From Bacteroidota bacterium (GTDB taxonomy: Bacteria > Bacteroidota > Bacteroidia > Flavobacteriales > Weeksellaceae), in contig JAEWOM010000271.1 of assembly GCA_023399675.1 (NCBI GenBank), positions 1 to 5,400 on the forward strand: a stretch of 5,400 nt of DNA. The letters run 5' to 3'. This document shows positions 1 to 5,400 of this stretch, piece by piece. The position numbers and the translations under genes are program-made. Under the pieces are notes generated by a model, which had not been told where the DNA came from, ran no database searches, and saw nothing but the letters and a program-made list of their open reading frames with translations. Positions within the stretch are counted from its first letter, which is position 1, and every line of letters begins with the position of its first letter.

Positions 1-471
1 GTACCGTCCAGAACAGGACAAAATATCGAAGCAGAAACGACGCTGAGACTCGCTAAGGAATTCCCGAATCTCTTTATGATAAAAGAGGCGGCGCCGAACA
101 TTCTGCAGTATTTTGATATTCTGAGGAAAAAACCGGAAAATTTCTCACTGGTTTCCGGTGATGACGAGTTCACGCTGCCGGTAACACTTGCCGGTGGAGA
201 CGGCGTTATTTCCGTAATTGCGCAGGCATATCCTCAGCAATTTTCGGAAATGATCAGGCTGGCAAAAGAGTATAAAGTGAAAGAGGCCTACGAAATCCAC
301 AACAGTCTTGTAGAAATTACCCGTCTTATTTTTGCTGAAGGTAACCCGTGCGGAATCAAAGCAGTGCTTGCGGAGATGGGCATCATTCAAAATTACTTAC
401 GTCTTCCGCTTGTTGCTGCCAGCGACGGTCTGCACACAAAAATTAAAGAAGAAATGCGTAACATTAACTAA
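1..471 (+). CDS. dapA: 4-hydroxy-tetrahydrodipicolinate synthase (DapA), C-terminal part; 5' end outside window
   Basis: DapA condenses pyruvate with aspartate semialdehyde in the cytoplasm, the first committed step to diaminopimelate and lysine. The frame is open from base 1, so the gene starts upstream. The visible 156 codons begin with VPSRTG, the motif carrying the substrate-binding arginine (Arg138 in E. coli; codon at 10-12). They continue with MIKEA, whose lysine (codon 82-84) is the Schiff-base residue corresponding to E. coli Lys161. The GDD segment, GGDGVISV and EGNPCGIKAVL also match the DapA barrel and C-terminal helices. Aligning VPSRTG with E. coli implies a full protein of about 290 residues, normal for the family. 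The ATG at 76 is internal, not the start. N-acetylneuraminate lyase and related aldolases share the fold, but the VPSRTG and NP-IK signatures favour DapA. A terminator follows within 7 bases of the stop. Confidence 0.95.
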   Translation, partial: VPSRTGQNIEAETTLRLAKEFPNLFMIKEAAPNILQYFDILRKKPENFSLVSGDDEFTLPVTLAGGDGVISVIAQAYPQQFSEMIRLAKEYKVKEAYEIHNSLVEITRLIFAEGNPCGIKAVLAEMGIIQNYLRLPLVAASDGLHTKIKEEMRNIN

Positions 472-477
472 AATTTC

Positions 478-503
478 AACAGAGTTCCGGCTCTGTTTTT
501 TTT
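478..503 (+). terminator. Rho-independent terminator after dapA
   Basis: A perfect 7-bp inverted repeat (AACAGAG at 478-484 with CTCTGTT at 491-497) encloses the six-base loop TTCCGG and runs into eight consecutive T (496-503). It lies 7 bases after the dapA stop, as expected for a gene-end terminator. The T-run ends exactly where the ATG of the next gene begins (504), so any transcript of that gene made from the dapA side must read through it. Confidence 0.8.
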
Positions 504-998
504 ATGAAAATCATCAAGGCAAATTACGGCGATATAAAAACCATAAAAGAACTCGCGGAAATTTCCTGGCGCGAAAATTATTCAGGAATTATCAGTGATG
601 ACCAAATCAGTTACATGCTTGAAATGATGTACAGCGAACAGGCGCTTGCGAAAGATTTCGAAAATCAGCATTACCAGTACTACCTCGTCAGCAATGCTGA
701 AAACAGGCTGATCGGTTTTATGGGTATAGAAATGGAATTCGAACCTTCAGTCATAAAACTGCACCGCATCTATCTATTAAAGGAAGAAAAAAGAAAAGGG
801 ACAGGATCCGAAACGCTTTCATTTCTCAAAACTTTAGCAAAACAGAACGGGGCATCGCGCATCATCTTAAATGTAAACAAAGGAAATCCGGCAAAAAAAT
901 TTTATGAATCTCAGGGATTCCGCGTGTACGATGAAGGGGTTTTCGACATCGGCAGCGGCTTTGTGATGGATGATTTTCTGATGGAATTTCTGGTTTGA
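504..998 (+). CDS. GNAT-family N-acetyltransferase, PaiA-like
   Basis: Predicted cytoplasmic acetyltransferase that would move the acetyl group of acetyl-CoA to an amine; the acceptor cannot be read from sequence. At 164 residues it has normal single-domain GNAT length. The N-terminus (KIIKANYGDIKTIKELAEISW) is the usual first strand and helix, which supports the ATG at 504; the next Met is residue 38, inside the fold. The acetyl-CoA loop is R97-K98-G99-T100-G101-S102 after strand LHRIYLL. Downstream are the late GNAT elements LNVNKGN (122-128), KKFYESQGF (131-139, with Tyr134 where the family's general acid often sits) and a DIGSGFVMDDFLM tail (148-160). That tail recalls PaiA-like spermidine/spermine acetyltransferases, but assigning polyamine as substrate would be inference. 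The start codon directly abuts the dapA terminator, leaving no room for a ribosome binding site beyond the T-run. Confidence 0.88.
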   Translation: MKIIKANYGDIKTIKELAEISWRENYSGIISDDQISYMLEMMYSEQALAKDFENQHYQYYLVSNAENRLIGFMGIEMEFEPSVIKLHRIYLLKEEKRKGTGSETLSFLKTLAKQNGASRIILNVNKGNPAKKFYESQGFRVYDEGVFDIGSGFVMDDFLMEFLV

Positions 999-1007
999 AA
1001 GAAATTC

Positions 1008-1036
1008 TGTAATACGGTGTGAAAATAGTGTAATAC
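1008..1036 (+). repeat. Paired direct repeat TGTAATAC, 21-base spacing
   Basis: The octamer TGTAATAC occurs at 1008-1015 and again at 1029-1036, with starts 21 bases apart, about two helical turns. It sits in the 81-base gap between the acetyltransferase stop and the 87-residue gene, upstream of a GATATTTG (1056-1063) that matches the Bacteroidota -7 consensus TAnnTTTG at all but its first base. A tandem operator is possible; a chance repeat in A/T-rich DNA is also possible. Confidence 0.3.
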
Positions 1037-1079
1037 TTTCCGCACATTTCCGGCTGATATTTGTACAGAAGTTAAACAC

Positions 1080-1343
1080 ATGAAAAGGCTGGAGGTTTTC
1101 GAAGATTATTTTGTTAATATCTACAAGAAATTCGGGATATGCAACATAAGATTTGAAAGGGAGGAGGTTAATCTGGACGGACGCGAACTTCATAAAATGA
1201 TTTTCGGCTCTAAAGATTTCAATGCAGAGTACACCTGTCTGCTTCATCATTGCCAGATGATTTACAACGAACTGAAACACAGTTTTTGCCTGTGCATCAA
1301 GAAAGACATCAGCAATAATTATTACGTCCTGATTAAGGATTAA
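1080..1343 (+). CDS. Hypothetical 87-residue Cys/His-rich protein
   Basis: I do not recognise this protein. It has no signal peptide or membrane helix, so it is probably cytoplasmic. It has five cysteines (21, 53, 58, 70, 72) and several histidines. Two stretches stand out: C53-LLHH-C58 and C70-L-C72, a density that could bind metal or form a redox pair, though no known motif is matched. The ATG at 1080 is the only ATG after the in-frame stop at 1026-1028. Support for it being real comes from context: it is co-oriented with its neighbours, and a strong + strand terminator lies 43 bases past its stop. An overlapping minus-strand frame (867-1352) is longer but would also have to cover the end of the acetyltransferase. 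Codon-level or homology evidence is missing, so confidence is moderate. Confidence 0.6.
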   Translation: MKRLEVFEDYFVNIYKKFGICNIRFEREEVNLDGRELHKMIFGSKDFNAEYTCLLHHCQMIYNELKHSFCLCIKKDISNNYYVLIKD

Positions 1344-1385
1344 AAAGAACAATTTTTTTCATCATTATATTTTTATCATTTGTGC

Positions 1386-1418
1386 AAATTCCTGTAAATT
1401 CTTTACAGGAATTTTTTT
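1386..1418 (+). terminator. Rho-independent terminator, perfect 13-bp stem
   Basis: AAATTCCTGTAAA (1386-1398) pairs perfectly with TTTACAGGAATTT (1402-1414) around a three-base TTC loop, and the T-run continues to 1418 (seven T, 1412-1418). The T-tract is clearly longer on the + side than on the other strand, so the main direction is rightward. It ends the 87-residue gene and separates it from the signalling operon that starts at 1504. Confidence 0.88.
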
Positions 1419-1474
1419 GTACATTGTGCTTTCGCTTCATCTATTCATATCTGCAGATTCTTATTAAATTTTCA

Positions 1475-1482
1475 TACTTTAG
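1475..1482 (+). promoter_or_regulatory. Possible -7 promoter element for the signalling operon
   Basis: TACTTTAG matches the Bacteroidota -7 consensus TAnnTTTG at all but one fixed position, and lies 21 bases before the ATG at 1504 in an A/T-rich stretch just after a terminator. A promoter must lie somewhere in 1419-1503 if the terminator works. I see no TTG at the expected -33 spacing, so this exact placement is weak. Confidence 0.25.
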
Positions 1483-1503
1483 CATAGTTTTTATAAATTG
1501 TGA

Positions 1504-2061
1504 ATGAAAGTCTACCTAAAATTTGACTTTAATACCATCTGTAGAAAAGTACTGGACGAGCAGTTGGCCGCCAAAAATGTGAAATACAGAATATTGAGTT
1601 TCGGTGAAGTGGAGTTTCTCGACCAGATTCAGGAAAGTGAGATCAAAGCCATCGGTGAAGATCTGAAGGAGTATGGCATTGAAATTATCGAGAATCAGAA
1701 GACCGCATTGGTACAGAAAATAAAAGATGCGATTATCGACATGGTTTTTTCCGAGAAAACGGTTAATGTAAAAGCTTCTGTTTACCTGGCTGAAAAATTA
1801 AACCACAGCTACGGTTATCTTTCGAATTTATTTTCGGAAGTTACGTACACCTCAATTGAAAATTTCATCATACTGCAGAAAATTGAACACTGCAAACAAC
1901 TGATTGTTAACGACAAACTGACTCTTACAGAGATTGCCTACCGATTAAGCTACTCCAGCGTTGCGCACCTCAGCACGCAGTTCAAAAACACGACGGGTAT
2001 CACGCCGTCGCAGTTTCAGAAAATCATTGCTAAGCGCCGGGATATCGCCAATAAAAAATAA
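1504..2061 (+). CDS. AraC-family transcriptional regulator with short alpha/beta N-terminal domain
   Basis: DNA-binding regulator of 185 residues. The C-terminal half (about 75-181) is an AraC/XylS domain. The first helix-turn-helix lies near 92-112 (VYLAEKLNHSYGYLSNLFSEV) and the second near 141-161 (LTEIAYRLSYSSVAHLSTQFK). The family-typical G165-I-T-P168-S-x-F171 follows. The first 65 residues are not a cupin arabinose-type sensor. They read as strand (KVYLKFDF), helix (12-24), strand (KYRILSFGEVEFL), helix (44-57) and strand (IEIIEN), like a small ferredoxin-like fold, with one cysteine at 13. I recall similar short AraC proteins in many Bacteroidota, function undetermined. The ATG at 1504 follows a TGA at 1500-1502. 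The gene leads a probable operon: the receiver gene starts 22 bases after its stop and the kinase after that, which suggests it is the output or autoregulator of that pathway. Confidence 0.88.
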   Translation: MKVYLKFDFNTICRKVLDEQLAAKNVKYRILSFGEVEFLDQIQESEIKAIGEDLKEYGIEIIENQKTALVQKIKDAIIDMVFSEKTVNVKASVYLAEKLNHSYGYLSNLFSEVTYTSIENFIILQKIEHCKQLIVNDKLTLTEIAYRLSYSSVAHLSTQFKNTTGITPSQFQKIIAKRRDIANKK

Positions 2062-2083
2062 TACTTAAAAACTATTCCTGATT

Positions 2084-2530
2084 ATGAATAAAGAATATAT
2101 GCATATTGTACTTGCAGATGACGATGAAGATGACAGAATGCTTTTTACAGATGCGTTTGAAGAACTGAAGATCAACACCAAAGTACAAACCTATAAAGAT
2201 GGTGCTGAGTTGATGGATTATCTGAACACCGAAGATGCGATTCTACCTGAAATCCTTTTCCTAGATTTAAATATGCCCAAGAAAAACGGAATCGAATGTC
2301 TGCATGAAATCAAAGCAAACCCTAAATTCAGCAATATTGCAATTGCCATCTACTCCACTTCCAGTTCCGAAGAGCATATCGAAGAAACCTTTGTAAGCGG
2401 AGCCAATATTTACATTAAAAAACCGAACGAATTCAGCGCCCTGAAAAAAGTACTTTCGGATGTGGTGACAATCAACTGGCAATACCAGACTTCCGGACTC
2501 AACAAAGATAATTTCCTGCTAAGAATGTAG
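2084..2530 (+). CDS. Single-domain response regulator, Rcp1/CheY-type receiver
   Basis: Cytoplasmic phosphoacceptor of 148 residues, essentially one receiver domain. The acidic pocket is the DDDEDD run (12-17), the phosphoacceptor is Asp61 in LFLDLNMPKKNG, the switch Ser/Thr is Ser91 (or Thr92) in IYSTSSSEEH, and the conserved lysine precedes proline at K113-P114. All active-site positions are present, so it should be phosphorylatable. No DNA-binding or enzymatic output domain follows; the last 30 residues only finish the fold. The LDLNMPxxNG style and the acidic start resemble Rcp1-type receivers, which in cyanobacteria pair with phytochrome kinases whose H-box is like that of the next gene. 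Thirteen bases separate its stop from the kinase ATG. Met1 and Met6 are both possible starts with little consequence. It probably relays phosphate from the kinase to a partner not identifiable here. Confidence 0.93.
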   Translation: MNKEYMHIVLADDDEDDRMLFTDAFEELKINTKVQTYKDGAELMDYLNTEDAILPEILFLDLNMPKKNGIECLHEIKANPKFSNIAIAIYSTSSSEEHIEETFVSGANIYIKKPNEFSALKKVLSDVVTINWQYQTSGLNKDNFLLRM

Positions 2531-2543
2531 CCCGGAAAAAGGG

Positions 2544-4769
2544 ATGAAAAGACGGATATTCGACAAATCATCATTTTGGCTGTCGGTCATATTTGTAGTT
2601 GCTGCCGCGCTCATATTTTTCCTGATGGCGCTCACCTACAAACATTTGGAGAAGCAGTCGTCCAGTTCGGACGGAATGACACATTCGTACGAAGTATCCC
2701 TGCGCCTATTAAACATCTACGCGAACATGAAAGATGTGGAAACCGAAAGGCGCAATTATCTGCTGAACGGCAAACAGGAATCTCAGCTGACGATCGAAGA
2801 CCGAAAAAAGAAGAATGAACTGCTGTTCAATGAACTCCATACTTTAGTAAGTGATCATCCGCAGCAGACGGAACACCTGAATAATCTTGAAATGATGGTG
2901 GGCTATCATCAAAAACTGGTAGGCCAAATGTCAGCACGGCCGTTTCAGAACACTGAAGGTGAAACCGTTCCGAGCATCACTGAACTTCTCGCCGGCAAGA
3001 ATGTTATGTCGAGCATCCGTGATCAAATCGATCTGATGATGCTTATGGAGCAGCATCTAATCACCGAACGGAAAGACGAACTGCTATTCCGGCAGAAATC
3101 CACACCGATTTACCTGTTTGTAATCTCCCTGTTTTCACTCGGTCTGGTAATCTTTGCATTTTTCCGCATCAACAGAGACGTTAAACATCAGCGACGCATC
3201 AACAACGAACTGACGCTGGCTGTAGACACATCAAAACTCGCAGAAAAAATCGGTGTTTACGGAATCTGGACCTACGATTCCGAAAACGACACGTTCAAAT
3301 TTTCCGACAATGTCTATCGTCTGCTTGGTTATGAGCCACAGGAATTTGAAGCGACGTACGAAAATTTCATGAAGCACATTCATCCGGAAGATCTGGAAAT
3401 GGTTGACCGCCGGGCAAAGACAATGCTTCAATACGGCAGCACGGAATCTTACCGATATCGCGTGATCAGGAAAGACGGCTCGCAGGCTCATTTTCAGGTG
3501 ATGGGTAATTCGATGCAGAACAGTTCGGGCCAGAATATCATTATCGGGATAACGACTGACGTTACCCGTGAAATAGAACACCAGCTGAAACTCGAAGGAA
3601 TCAACTGGATGCTTACTGAGAAAAACCGCGTTTTGAGCATCACCAATGAAACTTCGCTGGAAGCGGAGAAAATCGGTGATTTCGGAACGGTGCAGTGGTT
3701 TCCCTATGATGATCAGATGCATTTTTCTGAAAATCTCTACCGACTGTTTCAGATTGAGAAAACCACCCGCGAAGCGGAACTGGAAGAGTTTCTGGCTAAA
3801 GCACAGGGTGAAGATCTGGCTTTGCTGCGTGAAAAAATCAGGCAAATCCGCGATAAGAAACAGGCGGAACCCTTTACATTCCGCATTACTGAAAAACACC
3901 GACCTGTTCGGTGGTTTTCGGCCAACAGCAAATTCATTACCGAAGAAGATGAAAACAGCCACTATATGCTGATCATCATTACAGATGTAACGGAATATGT
4001 TCTGGCTGAAGAGCAACTGCTGGAACACAACCGAATTCTGGAAGGCAACAACAAAGAACTTCAGGCATTCAACTATGTTGCCAGCCATGATCTGCAGGAA
4101 CCCCTGAGAAAAATTGAAACATTCATTTCGCGACTCGTAGATAAAGATGCAGACCGTCTTTCGGACAGTGGAAGACAGTATATTGAAAGAATTCATCTGT
4201 CTGCAGGAAGAATGAGAAAACTGATCAACGATCTGCTGCAGTTCTCGCGCACCACACGCACCGAACAGACCTTCGAAATTACCGATCTTAATCAGCTGAT
4301 GGATAACACGCTGGATGAACTTCATGCCAAAATTGAGGAGAAAAATGCTGAAATAACTGTTGAAACGCTGCCATCTTTAAAGGTAGTCCCGTTTCAGATT
4401 CAACAGATGTTCACCAACCTCGTCAGCAATTCGCTCAAATATTCCGTTCCGGAACAGCAGGTGAAAATTTCTGTTCGCTGTCACAAAGTTTCTGCCGCCC
4501 AGGAAAAGAAACTGCCGAAAGGATCGACCGGAGATTTTTTCAAATTGGAATTTAAGGACAACGGTATCGGTTTCGAGAACCAGTATGCCGAACGGATCTT
4601 TGAACTCTTCAACCGCCTTCACGGCAGGTTGGAATATGAAGGAACCGGAATCGGACTTGCGATCTGCAAAAAAATCGTGGAAAACCATCAGGGATTCATC
4701 TATGCAGAAAGTACTCCGGGAGAGGGTGCTACTTTCACCGTACTGCTCCCTGAAACGCTGCAGAAATAA
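2544..4769 (+). CDS. Membrane sensor histidine kinase (CHASE3-like, PAS-PAS, HisKA, HATPase_c)
   Basis: Inner-membrane sensor kinase of 741 residues. Order: TM1 about 11-32; periplasmic region 33-186 with a CHASE3-type motif (D64-VETERRNYLLNG-76); TM2 about 187-208; PAS1 about 232-345, ending in the usual TDVT; PAS2 about 373-485, also ending TDVT; a helical linker; HisKA from about 505 with His515 in ASHDLQEPLRK; HATPase_c about 615-738. ATP-site boxes are intact: N629 in the N-box, D672-N-G-I-G-F (G1), IFELFNRLH (F-box) and G700-T-G-I-G-L (G2), so it should autophosphorylate. The stimulus is unknown; CHASE3 ligands are generally not established. PAS1 keeps the HPED motif (280-283) while PAS2 has QGED (421-424). 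No haem, flavin or chromophore site is evident. The H-box style is the one found with Rcp1-type receivers, and such a receiver lies immediately upstream, so the pair is very likely cognate. No receiver or HPt domain is fused. Confidence 0.95.
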   Translation: MKRRIFDKSSFWLSVIFVVAAALIFFLMALTYKHLEKQSSSSDGMTHSYEVSLRLLNIYANMKDVETERRNYLLNGKQESQLTIEDRKKKNELLFNELHTLVSDHPQQTEHLNNLEMMVGYHQKLVGQMSARPFQNTEGETVPSITELLAGKNVMSSIRDQIDLMMLMEQHLITERKDELLFRQKSTPIYLFVISLFSLGLVIFAFFRINRDVKHQRRINNELTLAVDTSKLAEKIGVYGIWTYDSENDTFKFSDNVYRLLGYEPQEFEATYENFMKHIHPEDLEMVDRRAKTMLQYGSTESYRYRVIRKDGSQAHFQVMGNSMQNSSGQNIIIGITTDVTREIEHQLKLEGINWMLTEKNRVLSITNETSLEAEKIGDFGTVQWFPYDDQMHFSENLYRLFQIEKTTREAELEEFLAKAQGEDLALLREKIRQIRDKKQAEPFTFRITEKHRPVRWFSANSKFITEEDENSHYMLIIITDVTEYVLAEEQLLEHNRILEGNNKELQAFNYVASHDLQEPLRKIETFISRLVDKDADRLSDSGRQYIERIHLSAGRMRKLINDLLQFSRTTRTEQTFEITDLNQLMDNTLDELHAKIEEKNAEITVETLPSLKVVPFQIQQMFTNLVSNSLKYSVPEQQVKISVRCHKVSAAQEKKLPKGSTGDFFKLEFKDNGIGFENQYAERIFELFNRLHGRLEYEGTGIGLAICKKIVENHQGFIYAESTPGEGATFTVLLPETLQK

Positions 4770-4843
4770 TTCTGAAAAAATACCAAAGAATTTTATAATG
4801 CGCTCTAAAGGCTTAAAATCGAAATTTGTGGCATAATCTGTTG

Positions 4844-4861
4844 CGGTATACTTTAATACCG
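4844..4861. repeat. Inverted repeat CGGTAT-N6-ATACCG
   Basis: A perfect 6-bp inverted repeat with a six-base A/T spacer (ACTTTA) lies 75 bases after the kinase stop and 116 bases before the 51-residue gene. No T-run follows (GGCGAAAG), so it does not look like a terminator. It could be an operator for a dimeric regulator or a short RNA hairpin. The surrounding 207-base gap (4770-4976) shows no tRNA, no gene and no convincing promoter to me. Confidence 0.3.
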
Positions 4862-4976
4862 GCGAAAGATTCCGGATTGATTTTTAAACTAAGCAATACT
4901 GTGTTGTTGCAGATTTAAATTAATCAGAGTAATTATCTCAACAAAAACAATCTCTACAGTGGACAGAGTTTTAAAA

Positions 4977-5132
4977 ATGCGGGGTTTGATTTATTACATA
5001 TTTGCTGCAATTTTATTTTTGGGTTGGTGTACAGGATACCTTATATTCAATATCGGCGGTGCTTTTCACCTGACCTTTCTGTTTGCTGTTATTGTTCTAC
5101 TCATTAAAATCTTAAAAGACGATTCACTATAA
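4977..5132 (+). CDS. Small membrane protein, lmo0937/DUF5670-like (51 residues)
   Basis: A 51-residue, strongly hydrophobic protein that is easily missed because of its size. It begins MRGLIYYIFAAILFLGW and has two membrane segments (about 4-24 and 29-45) separated by a short NIGG turn, then a charged tail (KILKDDSL). Length, the MRxLIYYI start, a GW in the first helix, the Gly-Gly turn and a following histidine (GGAFH) all resemble the lmo0937 family (DUF5670) of tiny inner-membrane proteins, whose function is not known to me. An A-rich stretch (TTTTAAAAATG) precedes the ATG, common at flavobacterial starts. The next gene begins 22 bases after the stop and is also a tiny envelope protein, so the two are probably co-transcribed. 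It does not look like a toxin-antitoxin member or a transporter fragment. Confidence 0.8.
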   Translation: MRGLIYYIFAAILFLGWCTGYLIFNIGGAFHLTFLFAVIVLLIKILKDDSL

Positions 5133-5154
5133 TTAACACCTAAATTTTTAAACT

Positions 5155-5391
5155 ATGACTAAATTTAATGCAATTTCCCGCGCACAGTTTTTTCTGTTGT
5201 CCCTGTTTGCATCTGTAATGACTTTTGCACAGGATGCTCCTGCTGATCTTAAAGTAGATGTAGATCTTGATAAAGGCGGTGCTGCAAGCGGCGGCGACTG
5301 GATGAGCAACCCACTGGTTTGGGTAATCGGCGCGCTGGTTCTTATTCTTATTATCGCATTGGTAGCAAGAGGCGGAAACAACAGAGCATAA
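5155..5391 (+). CDS. Small exported protein with signal peptide and C-terminal membrane helix
   Basis: A 78-residue protein of unknown function. Residues 1-25 form a Sec signal peptide: a basic start (K3, R9), a hydrophobic core (FFLLSLFASVMTF) and a likely cut after A25 in TFA-Q. The mature part of about 53 residues has an acidic stretch with alternating valine and aspartate (KVDVDLD, 33-39), a Gly-rich turn, DWMSNP, and one membrane helix (about 54-71) followed by the basic tail RGGNNR. This suggests a protein held in the inner membrane by its C-terminus with its short acidic part in the periplasm; alternatively the first helix is an uncleaved anchor. I recall similar short proteins with a W-x(3)-P-x-V-W-V-x-G motif in Chryseobacterium and relatives, annotated only as membrane or secreted protein. 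It follows the 51-residue membrane protein by 22 bases and probably shares its transcript. The nine bases after its stop are too few to show a terminator. Confidence 0.85.
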   Translation: MTKFNAISRAQFFLLSLFASVMTFAQDAPADLKVDVDLDKGGAASGGDWMSNPLVWVIGALVLILIIALVARGGNNRA

Positions 5392-5400
5392 CACCAGAGT

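Noticed and set aside
867..1352. Minus-strand open frame of 161 codons opposite the acetyltransferase end and the 87-residue gene
   Set aside because: It would overlap about 130 bases of a clear GNAT domain, its product resembles nothing I know, and the terminator at 1386-1418 points rightward, fitting the + strand gene instead. I cannot exclude it fully over 1080-1343.
3231..4325. Long minus-strand open frame (364 codons) opposite the kinase
   Set aside because: It lies wholly inside a kinase gene whose domains and catalytic motifs are all intact on the + strand, and its product shows no recognisable domain. It is a by-product of codon use in the real gene.
4768..4796. AATTCT/AGAATT hairpin just after the kinase stop, as a terminator
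   Set aside because: The stem is only 6 bp and almost all A/T, the loop is 13 bases, and the following sequence is TTATAATG rather than a T-run. Too weak to call.
4794..4799. TATAAT resembling an E. coli -10 box
   Set aside because: Bacteroidota use a different consensus (TAnnTTTG), no -35 partner is at a suitable distance, and the stretch is A/T-rich, so chance explains it.
4585..4836. 83-codon + strand frame running past the kinase stop
   Set aside because: Most of it overlaps the HATPase domain in another frame, and its product looks like frame-shifted kinase with no recognisable features.
4770..4976. Possible tRNA or small RNA gene in the gap
   Set aside because: I found no cloverleaf, no TTCGA-type T-loop with matching arms and no CCA end; only the short inverted repeat at 4844-4861 stands out.
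1..5400. Mobile element, CRISPR array or defence system
   Set aside because: There are no transposase or integrase domains, no terminal inverted repeats, no regularly spaced repeats, and composition appears even along the window.

Overview
The window looks like a chromosomal segment from a member of the Bacteroidota, most likely the Flavobacteriia (Chryseobacterium/Weeksellaceae type). Pointers are the moderate, A+T-leaning composition, A/T-rich gene starts with no clear Shine-Dalgarno, an Rcp1-type receiver beside a CHASE3/PAS kinase, and small proteins of kinds I recall from Chryseobacterium relatives. This placement rests on remembered family resemblance, not on a search. Every gene I can support is on the + strand.

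Left part (1-1420). The window opens inside dapA (lysine/diaminopimelate synthesis), whose last 156 codons are present. A compact intrinsic terminator follows, and its T-run touches the ATG of a GNAT-family N-acetyltransferase of the PaiA-like kind. After an 81-base gap holding two TGTAATAC repeats 21 bases apart comes an unrecognised 87-residue, Cys/His-rich protein. A perfect 13-bp hairpin terminator then closes the block.

Centre (1504-4769). Three closely spaced genes (gaps of 22 and 13 bases) read as one signalling operon: an AraC-type regulator with a short alpha/beta N-terminal domain, a stand-alone CheY/Rcp1-type receiver, and a 741-residue membrane histidine kinase (TM - CHASE3-like - TM - PAS - PAS - HisKA - HATPase_c). 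All kinase and receiver catalytic residues are visible. The kinase probably phosphorylates the receiver. The AraC protein is the only DNA-binding member, but the sequence does not show how the receiver would reach it.

Right part (4770-5400). A 207-base gap with a CGGTAT-N6-ATACCG inverted repeat precedes two small envelope proteins 22 bases apart. One is a 51-residue protein resembling the lmo0937 (DUF5670) family. The other is a 78-residue protein with a signal peptide and a C-terminal membrane helix. The last 9 bases hold nothing I can assign.

Overall this is ordinary flavobacterial housekeeping and signalling DNA. I see no mobile element, CRISPR array, tRNA or rRNA. The best leads are the three-part signalling unit with its unassigned AraC N-domain, the terminator fused to the acetyltransferase start, and the pair of tiny membrane proteins.
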